DNA of 20,246 nucleotides, from positions 1 to 20,246 of the forward strand of contig JAJSAA010000059.1 of NCBI GenBank assembly GCA_024274995.1. The letters run 5' to 3'. The position numbers were made by a program, and so were the translations under genes. Shown here piece by piece: positions 7,494 to 12,723 of the stretch. The notes beneath the pieces were generated by a model. It did no database searches and was not told where the DNA came from. It worked only from the letters and a program-made list of their open reading frames with translations. The stretch comes from Deltaproteobacteria bacterium (GTDB lineage: Bacteria > Desulfobacterota > Desulfobulbia > Desulfobulbales > VMSU01). Positions within the stretch are counted from its first letter, which is position 1. Every line of letters begins with the position of its first letter.

Positions 7494-8165
7494 ATGGAGC
7501 GTTTTCTGTTAGTCACAGCTATTGTATTGGCGCTTTTGGGCTCCGAGGCGCATGGTAAACCGGCGTTAATTCCTAACCGCTCTAATATGCTGGCTGTTTC
7601 TAAGGAATATGGTAAGGCGGCGGCCGGTCGTGTTCAGGCCTGGGTACTTTTATTGCAGGATTCCCGGCGGCTACCTGTTAAAGAAAAACTGGAACGGGTC
7701 AATAAATTTTTTAATCGTTTGCCCAATGTGTCGGATATGCAGCAGTGGCACATTAATGATTATTGGGCAACTCCCTTTGAGCTGCTTATTGTTAACGGTG
7801 GAGACTGTGAAGACTTTGTTATTGCCAAATATTTCTCTCTTCGTGAATTGAAAGTTCCTGAGCAGAAAATGCGAATCACCTATGTTAAATCCTTTATGCC
7901 CGATCATTCCATCGTCTCGCACATGGTTCTTTCCTATTACTCCTGCCCACAGTGTGAACCGTTGGTACTCGATAATCTCACGAATTTTATTTTGCCGGCC
8001 TCAAAACGCAAGGATCTGGTACCGGTTTTTAGTTTTCAGGCTTACGATCTGATTAATTCCAGGGAAAAAAGAGATAATTCCGCTGCCAGCGGCACGAGGA
8101 GAAGCATACCGCGCTGGGATGATTTACTGAGGCGTATTGCCGCTCAGGAGAAGAATCTGAATTAA
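7494..8165 (+). CDS. lapG: LapG-type periplasmic transglutaminase-like cysteine protease (BTLCP, peptidase C93)
   Basis: 223 aa with signal peptide (MERFLLVTAIVLALLGSEAHG). The catalytic triad is visible: Cys105 in NGGDCEDFVIAKY, His143 in VSHMVLSYY and Asp160 in PLVLDNL. Asp104 and Glu106 flank the cysteine as do the calcium ligands known from Legionella LapG. LapG cuts large adhesins near a TAAG/PAAG-type site and releases them from the surface when c-di-GMP is low; LapD holds it inactive when c-di-GMP is high. The lapD-like gene follows 56 bases downstream, which supports the assignment. Odd point: a CPQC pair (Cys151, Cys154) between the His and Asp, which I do not recall from characterised LapG proteins. 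No strong Shine-Dalgarno is seen; coupling to the preceding gene 12 bases upstream is likely. Confidence 0.92.
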   Translation: MERFLLVTAIVLALLGSEAHGKPALIPNRSNMLAVSKEYGKAAAGRVQAWVLLLQDSRRLPVKEKLERVNKFFNRLPNVSDMQQWHINDYWATPFELLIVNGGDCEDFVIAKYFSLRELKVPEQKMRITYVKSFMPDHSIVSHMVLSYYSCPQCEPLVLDNLTNFILPASKRKDLVPVFSFQAYDLINSREKRDNSAASGTRRSIPRWDDLLRRIAAQEKNLN

Positions 8166-8221
8166 TGACGAGAAATATGGATGAATTTACCGTCAAAAAA
8201 TAGACAAGGTGAGATGAAATT

Positions 8222-10159
8222 ATGAGAGTTACATTCGCCAGTTTTTTTTCTCTTTCATTGTTGCTGGTGATACTTTTTGCCGGTGCTGTATCGATTTCTT
8301 TAAAAATATCTCGAGGATATCTGACAAGGCAACTGGGGGAGCACGCCCAGGATACCGCTACGGCGTTGTCGGTTGTTTTGAAGAAACCGTTGATAAAGGA
8401 AGATCGGGTTATGATTGAAACAATGCTACGGGCTCTCGTGGATCGTGGGCAGTACAGCAGTATGGTGGTTTTGCGTCATAACAAAAAGTACGTCGATATT
8501 GAGCGCGGAAGGAGAAGTACGGCTGGAGTACCGGCCTGGTTTGTCAGGATACTGCCGATGGCTGTTTTGCCGGGCCGGGCTGAAATTTTTAAAGGTTGGC
8601 AGAAGATCGGCCAGATAAATATCCGCAGTTATTCAGGTGCGGCTTATGAACAGCTCTGGCAGATCGGCAAAAACATTCTGCTGCTTTTCGGTATTGTCTG
8701 GCTGGCTGCCTATATTCTGCTGGCCGGGGTTCTGTTCTTGTTAGTGCGTCCTCTTAAACAGATGGAAAGGCAGGCCGTGCAGATCAGCAGCAGAAATTTT
8801 GTGGTTAATCGTAAAAAGCCATGGTTCAAAGAATTCGCTACCACGGTGGCGGCTTTGAACCTTATGTCTGACACCATCAGCCAAATTTTAGCGGATCAAG
8901 CTCTCATTATTGAAAATCTGCGGCATCAGGCCAGTCGTGATCCGGTTACTCGTCTCGATATTTTTGAATATTTTCGCCACAACGACTCCGAATACGCCAA
9001 ACATTATCCAGCTAATGGCAATAGGACAGCTATTCTGCTACAGATCAGCGGGCTTGGTGAAATTAACCGTAGAGCGGACAGGATGTTGGGTGACAAAATA
9101 ATGAGGCTGCTTGCTTACCGTTTCAGCCATTCCTGTCATATCCTCGATCCGCGGGGGCTGGTCTGCCGGGTTGCCGGGGCCGCTTTGTTTGCCGTAGTAA
9201 AGACGATTGATATTGATGAGTTAGAAAAGTATCTTCGGTTAATGATGGCTGAACTACGTAAGGATCTGCCCTGTCCCGCTGATGAAATTCTGAGGGTTAG
9301 AGCGGGGGCCTTTTTTTGTGATACTATGCAGTCCGTTTCCGAACTTCATTTGAAGGCGGAAAGGGTTGTGGCAACAGTTGGAGTGCCATGGCAATGGCGG
9401 GTACAGACGATAAAGGAGTTGGAAAATAATGCTCTTGATAAGGGAGAGGGAATCGAAAGTCTGATAAAAAGAAAAATTACTTCCGGTAATTTTGAACTTT
9501 CCCCGGTTCAGGTGACCTGTCTGCCGGAGAATAACATGAATCACTATGAATTGCATCTCACCCTTGATGACGGGGGAAACGGGGGTCTGCGGGCCGGGTT
9601 GCTCCTGCCGGTTGCCGAGAGGCTCGGTCTGCTGCAGACTCTGGACCGGAGGGTGATGGAGAAGATGCCTTCTCTCCTCCGCGCTGAGGTGAAAGGGCTT
9701 CGTTATGCGGTGAATATTAGTGCCGTCTCACTCATGGATGGGGAATATCAGCAATGGTTGCTTGATAAGCTCCGCTCGTTGACTGAAGCGCAAAGGGAGA
9801 TGCTGTTTATTGAGACCACAGAGGCTTTGTGCCGCCTGCATGATGCCGCTGATTTTGCGAAAATCCGCCAGAAAATAAGGGAATTGGGGTGCAAATTTGG
9901 CTTTGACCATTTTGGCCTTTATTCTGAAGGTCTAACTATGCTTCCTATCCTGCGGCCGGATTATGTGAAAATTGATCGCAGTTTATTGATTGATATCAAT
10001 CATGATGCTGAATTTGGTAATCTTATTAGAACATTATCCGCCTCAGTACACGGCTTCGGCATTGTTTGTATCGCGCCTCTCAGAAAGCAGGATGCAGACA
10101 GAAAGGCGATGCTTATCGCTTTTGGTGTTGACGGGGTTGTGGCTCCGATTGCCGTTTAA
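8222..10159 (+). CDS. lapD: LapD-type c-di-GMP receptor with degenerate GGDEF and EAL domains
   Basis: 645 aa; Shine-Dalgarno AAGGTGAG at 8206-8213. Helix 1 (about 7-28), periplasmic LapD_MoxY_N-like domain (30-148), helix 2 (150-175), HAMP (about 176-225), GGDEF-like (235-395), EAL-like (410-645). The periplasmic domain has GWQKIGQINIRSYSGAAYEQLW; Trp126 matches the position of the tryptophan that docks into LapG in Pseudomonas. Both output domains look catalytically dead: the GGDEF site is RVAGAALFAVV (316-326), the EAL site reads ELHLTL, and the second catalytic Asp of DDFG is His (FDHFG, 561-565). VNIS (497-500) and PDYVKIDRS (579-587) are retained, as expected for a c-di-GMP-binding, non-hydrolysing EAL. 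It would sense cytoplasmic c-di-GMP and sequester LapG in the periplasm. Last gene of the + series. Confidence 0.93.
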   Translation: MRVTFASFFSLSLLLVILFAGAVSISLKISRGYLTRQLGEHAQDTATALSVVLKKPLIKEDRVMIETMLRALVDRGQYSSMVVLRHNKKYVDIERGRRSTAGVPAWFVRILPMAVLPGRAEIFKGWQKIGQINIRSYSGAAYEQLWQIGKNILLLFGIVWLAAYILLAGVLFLLVRPLKQMERQAVQISSRNFVVNRKKPWFKEFATTVAALNLMSDTISQILADQALIIENLRHQASRDPVTRLDIFEYFRHNDSEYAKHYPANGNRTAILLQISGLGEINRRADRMLGDKIMRLLAYRFSHSCHILDPRGLVCRVAGAALFAVVKTIDIDELEKYLRLMMAELRKDLPCPADEILRVRAGAFFCDTMQSVSELHLKAERVVATVGVPWQWRVQTIKELENNALDKGEGIESLIKRKITSGNFELSPVQVTCLPENNMNHYELHLTLDDGGNGGLRAGLLLPVAERLGLLQTLDRRVMEKMPSLLRAEVKGLRYAVNISAVSLMDGEYQQWLLDKLRSLTEAQREMLFIETTEALCRLHDAADFAKIRQKIRELGCKFGFDHFGLYSEGLTMLPILRPDYVKIDRSLLIDINHDAEFGNLIRTLSASVHGFGIVCIAPLRKQDADRKAMLIAFGVDGVVAPIAV

Positions 10160-10245
10160 GAGGTTAAACTACAGAAGTTCTTTCCATTGGTATGTGCAGA
10201 TGAGGCAATGGTGAACTGTTACAAGATGGGATGTTAGGCGGCAGG

Positions 10246-10947
10246 TTAATCCTTAAATCGATAACCAATTCCACGAACTGCTTCGATTCTGGCGCCAAAT
10301 TCCCTGATTTTTTTTCGCAGGCCGAAGATATGAACATCGATTGCCCGCATGCTTACAGCGAAAGACTCATGTCCTCTGGTGGCGTTGATAATCTGCTGGC
10401 GTGTGAAGACCCAGCCCGGTCTTTTGGCTATGAGTGTTAAAATATTGAATTCGGTAAGGGTCAATTCAACGGGTATCCCGTTAATTTGGACAGAATATTT
10501 TTCAGGATCAATGACCAGGGAGTCTACAACAATTCGCGATTCTTCTGACGGCGGATTTTGATATTGTGTCTGGTTTTTTCTCCTTAACACGGTGTTAATT
10601 CTTGCCACAATAATTCTTGGGCTGAATGGTTTTGTTATATAGTCATCGGCCCCTATATCAAGTCCGGCCACAATATCCTCATCCTCGCCTTTGGAAGTAA
10701 GCATTATAACTGGAATTTCCTTTATCGAATTTATGCGTCTGATCGCCCGGCAGACCTCTAAGCCGCTCATGCCGGGAAGCATGATGTCAAGCAGTATGAT
10801 ATCCGGCTTTTCCGCTCCAATTTGCTGTAAAGCCTCTTCCCCCGAATCAACGCATTTAACCAGATAACCCGCTTTGCTCAGATTAAAGAGGACAAGTTGT
10901 TGAATATCCTCATCGTCTTCGACTACAAGTATATTTCCTCGTCTCAT
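10246..10947 (-). CDS. OmpR/PhoB-family response regulator
   Basis: 233 aa. Receiver domain 1-122 has the acidic pocket Glu10-Asp11-Asp12, phosphoacceptor Asp54 (PDIILLDIMLPGMSG), Thr84 and Lys106 (DDYITKPFSP). A linker at 123-138 leads to a winged-helix DNA-binding domain (139-233) with LTLTEFNILTLIAKRPGWVFTRQQI, a recognition-helix region MRAIDVHIFGLRKKI and the closing RGIGYRF. This is the PhoB/OmpR architecture at normal length. No histidine kinase is encoded nearby, so the signal is unknown. The gene converges on lapD (86 bases between stops) and follows the lipoprotein gene on the same strand (139 bases apart). The leader carries a hairpin and a 25-bp palindrome. The DNA target may include the 11-bp repeats at 12420-12452; that link is inference. 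Confidence 0.93.
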   Translation of the reverse strand: MRRGNILVVEDDEDIQQLVLFNLSKAGYLVKCVDSGEEALQQIGAEKPDIILLDIMLPGMSGLEVCRAIRRINSIKEIPVIMLTSKGEDEDIVAGLDIGADDYITKPFSPRIIVARINTVLRRKNQTQYQNPPSEESRIVVDSLVIDPEKYSVQINGIPVELTLTEFNILTLIAKRPGWVFTRQQIINATRGHESFAVSMRAIDVHIFGLRKKIREFGARIEAVRGIGYRFKD

Positions 10948-10955
10948 GTGTTTAA

Positions 10956-11009
10956 TTCTCTCTCTATGTATTTCAAAAAAAAAGTATTTAAATATATATA
11001 GGGAGAGAA
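10956..11009. promoter_or_regulatory. Imperfect hairpin in the leader of the response-regulator gene
   Basis: TTCTCTCTCTATGTATTT (10956-10973) faces AAATATATATAGGGAGAGAA (10990-11009). Sixteen pairs form with one mismatch (a G-U wobble on one strand) and a two-base bulge, around a loop that includes nine A residues. It begins 9 bases upstream of the response-regulator start, so it covers both the likely promoter and the 5' untranslated region. It could be an operator, an mRNA structure or both. Confidence 0.5.
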
Positions 11010-11026
11010 CTTTAAGCTTTTGTTAT

Positions 11027-11051
11027 AAATTAATTAATATTTAATTAATTT
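11027..11051. promoter_or_regulatory. 25-bp A/T-only perfect palindrome
   Basis: AAATTAATTAA (11027-11037) and TTAATTAATTT (11041-11051) are exact inverted copies separated by TAT. It lies 36 bases past the lipoprotein stop and about 80 bases upstream of the response-regulator start, on the same strand. With no G or C it would be a weak terminator; an operator for a dimeric regulator is the alternative. Confidence 0.5.
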
Positions 11052-11086
11052 CCCCGTCTTGTTATCTGTTGAATCTAATTTTTTAA

Positions 11087-12061
11087 TTAAAAAGCGTAAC
11101 AGTTCTGGTAAGCATAGACTCCGAGATGGGGGGCGGTTGAATGGTTACTAAAAAGCAGTCTTCTGGCCTGTTTGTCACCTAAGTATTTTTTAAGCAGCCG
11201 ACTAGTCATTTTTGGCCGTTGAGGGTTTTCTTCGACCACCAGCATTTCTCCACGATGTCCCGCGTTCAGGTAAATACGGGAGCCGGGCATTCCCGGTCTG
11301 ATTGAATAATGTGGCATGTCCAGATCTTCTTTCGAGTAGATGATAAAACGATTTTTGGCAAAAAGGCGGTCTGTTTTAATGTCACCAATAAGATAGATGC
11401 GGTTCCGGTATTTCCAGACAAAATAGTTTTTGCTGTTGGATTCCAACGGCCAGGCTAATTCCTTGAACTGTGCAATCAGCCGTTCTTCTAATCTGCTGTT
11501 CTTGTTGTCTATTTCAAACATTACCATCTCACCATTTGGCCCCATATCGAAGCGGCTCTCGTTATATGGCAGGCTATAATATTGTTCGAATTGCAGATTA
11601 CTCGTATATTTGCCAATTACATAAAGAATCTTATTATAGCGCCAGACAAAAAAATCATTACTTTTTTGGAAGAGAAGTAACGGCATGGATTTAAAGGTTG
11701 CCAGCAATTTGGCTGCCGCCGTTTTCTTCTTGGCTGTTGCTTTGTTGAGCAATTTCATTGTTCCTAAAGGGCCGACCGCGCAATCATAAAAATCTGATTG
11801 GGCGGGGAGTTTGCCGGAGGCCATAAAGGCTGCTCGAGCTGCGGTATCTTCAAACACATAAAAGCGTTTCTGCTTTATCATTAGTTGATACCCCGGACGA
11901 TTTACCAGCAACCTGGCCGAGTTATTACCCGTGCTTTCCGCTGAGTAAAGAGGCTGGCTGTAACTGCTCAGACGTATTGTGTCAAAATTTATCTGTCGGA
12001 ATGTAGTGCAAGCTGATGATGACAGAATAATAAGGAGGTATATGCCCCATGAATATTTCAC
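11087..12061 (-). CDS. Putative lipoprotein with three internal repeats, function unknown
   Basis: 324 aa from a GTG start; AGGAG at 12075-12079 is 13 bases upstream, rather far. The N-terminus MKYSWGIYLLIILSSSAC looks like a lipoprotein signal with Cys18 as the lipidated residue, though the -3 position is Ser rather than Leu. The mature part appears to be three related units (about 50-125, 132-202, 210-297). Units 2 and 3 are clearly alike (NDFFVWRYNKILYVIGKYTS versus KNYFVWKYRNRIYLIGDIKT, then GPNGEMVMFE versus GHRGEMLVVE and a basic helix). Unit 1 is more diverged (QKRFYVFED, GPLGTMKLL). I recognise no family; small beta-rich repeats on a lipid anchor suggest a periplasmic or surface binding protein. 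The final 20 residues (HLGVYAYQNCYAF) are encoded by the dispersed repeat at 11107-11148, so the native C-terminus may have been replaced. The response-regulator gene follows on the same strand. Confidence 0.75.
   Translation of the reverse strand: MKYSWGIYLLIILSSSACTTFRQINFDTIRLSSYSQPLYSAESTGNNSARLLVNRPGYQLMIKQKRFYVFEDTAARAAFMASGKLPAQSDFYDCAVGPLGTMKLLNKATAKKKTAAAKLLATFKSMPLLLFQKSNDFFVWRYNKILYVIGKYTSNLQFEQYYSLPYNESRFDMGPNGEMVMFEIDNKNSRLEERLIAQFKELAWPLESNSKNYFVWKYRNRIYLIGDIKTDRLFAKNRFIIYSKEDLDMPHYSIRPGMPGSRIYLNAGHRGEMLVVEENPQRPKMTSRLLKKYLGDKQARRLLFSNHSTAPHLGVYAYQNCYAF
11107..11148 (-). repeat. Dispersed repeat end module, copy inside the 3' end of the lipoprotein gene
   Basis: The + strand reads GGTAAGCATAGACTCCGAGA, identical at 20 of 21 positions to 1858-1878, and ends GGTTGAATGGTTAC, the degenerate terminus. 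It encodes about residues 305-318 of the lipoprotein, including LGVYAY. A further GTAACAG at 11096-11102 resembles an opposite terminus, so the whole insertion may be only about 55 bases. Confidence 0.65.
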
Positions 12062-12090
12062 TATGCTATCACTGCTCCTGGTTTTTATTA

Positions 12091-12221
12091 GTAACTGTTT
12101 AGCTACACCTAATCCGGAGTTTCACAGACTCGCTTACCTGCGGCTGATAATGCCCATCAGCATACTGATGTTATAGCTGGAGGGCATTATCGCACATCTC
12201 GGGCACATCTAAGCCGTTACG
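12091..12221. repeat. MITE/REP-like element B upstream of the lipoprotein gene
   Basis: The left end GTAACTGTTTAGCTACACC (12091-12109) and the right end GGGCACATCTAAGCCGTTAC (12201-12220) are imperfect inverted repeats; the right end matches element A at 4240-4259. The core has a perfect 10-bp inverted repeat, GATAATGCCC (12146-12155) with GGGCATTATC (12182-12191). A second hairpin inside it (CATCAG-CATA-CTGATG, 12155-12170) shares CAGCATACTGATG with element A. A further terminus (CCATACCTAAATAGTTAA, 12248-12265) follows, so the element may extend there. It starts 30 bases upstream of the lipoprotein GTG and so sits in its promoter or leader. No coding capacity. Confidence 0.75.
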
Positions 12222-12419
12222 ATTCATAGCTCTGGGTAGTTTTGGGGCCATACCTAAATAGTTAAATTTATCATATTATTGTTCAGCCTGTTGGTTATTG
12301 TCGGTAGAGCGCAAAAGTTATATATAATATATAGTTAACGGGGTATTCTGCTGCGCTGTAGATGTAACTAAAGAGGTTGTTGCTCTGGGGGCAGTATAAA
12401 GTGGTGTAATTAGGGGTGA

Positions 12420-12452
12420 GTTAAATTTTGGTTAAATTTCGATTAAATTAAG
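12420..12452. promoter_or_regulatory. Three tandem 11-bp direct repeats, candidate OmpR/PhoB-type regulator site
   Basis: GTTAAATTTTG, GTTAAATTTCG and ATTAAATTAAG follow each other without gaps, each carrying the heptamer TTAAATT at exact 11-base spacing. PhoB/OmpR-type regulators bind tandem direct repeats of about 7+4 bases, one per monomer on one DNA face. More TTAAATT copies occur at 12262 and 12605, and a near match (GTTAAAATTT) at 12491. A regulator of that family is encoded at 10246-10947. Phased A/T tracts causing DNA curvature would be an alternative reading. Confidence 0.45.
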
Positions 12453-12550
12453 CTTGTTGCAAGCCGTTATCTTTTATCAGATCATCGATGGTTAAAATTT
12501 AGTTGGCGGCTACAGGTGGTTATTTTTAGATTGTCGTTCCCAAACAGGTG

Positions 12551-12588
12551 CAATACAAGAAAGTGATAAGTTGATCTGGTTTGTATTG
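12551..12588. promoter_or_regulatory. Inverted repeat CAATACAA / TTGTATTG
   Basis: Perfect 8-bp arms (12551-12558 and 12581-12588) are separated by 22 bases. There is no T-run on either side, so it is not a typical intrinsic terminator. It lies past the stop of the leftward glycan genes and upstream of the lipoprotein; its role is unknown. Confidence 0.3.
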
Positions 12589-12619
12589 TGTTGATTTGAC
12601 GAATTAAATTGAATATCGA

Positions 12620-12640
12620 GGTAAGCGGTAGACGCCGATG
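12620..12640 (-). repeat. Dispersed repeat end module, partial degenerate copy
   Basis: GGTAAGCGGTAGACGCCGAT matches the conserved part of 1858-1878 with one inserted base and one or two substitutions. The outer terminus (GAATAGTTA) is not recognisable here. It is enclosed by the inverted pair at 12611-12619 and 12686-12694. Confidence 0.4.
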
Positions 12641-12723
12641 TCGAACAAGGAATTTTGAATAATGAAGGAAAAGAAGAAGTAGACTTCGATATTCAAAACA
12701 TAGTTAAGACGTACAGTTGCCGC

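Larger units (their letters stand above)
12222..12723. other. Non-coding interval between the lipoprotein and glycan genes
   Basis: 502 A/T-rich bases without a convincing gene: the one short + frame here (12655-12843) overlaps the glycosyltransferase 3' end and looks like a shadow. The interval holds a repeat terminus (12248-12265), three 11-bp direct repeats (12420-12452), an inverted repeat CAATACAA/TTGTATTG (12551-12558, 12581-12588), a half copy of the dispersed repeat (12620-12640), and an inverted pair GAATATCGA/TCGATATTC (12611-12619, 12686-12694). Upstream of the lipoprotein, it is the natural place for its promoter. Confidence 0.6.

Noticed and set aside
10160..10245. Intrinsic terminator between convergent lapD and the response-regulator gene
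   Set aside because: Only a 6-bp CCATTG/CAATGG pair with a 16-base loop and no T-run; not enough to call.
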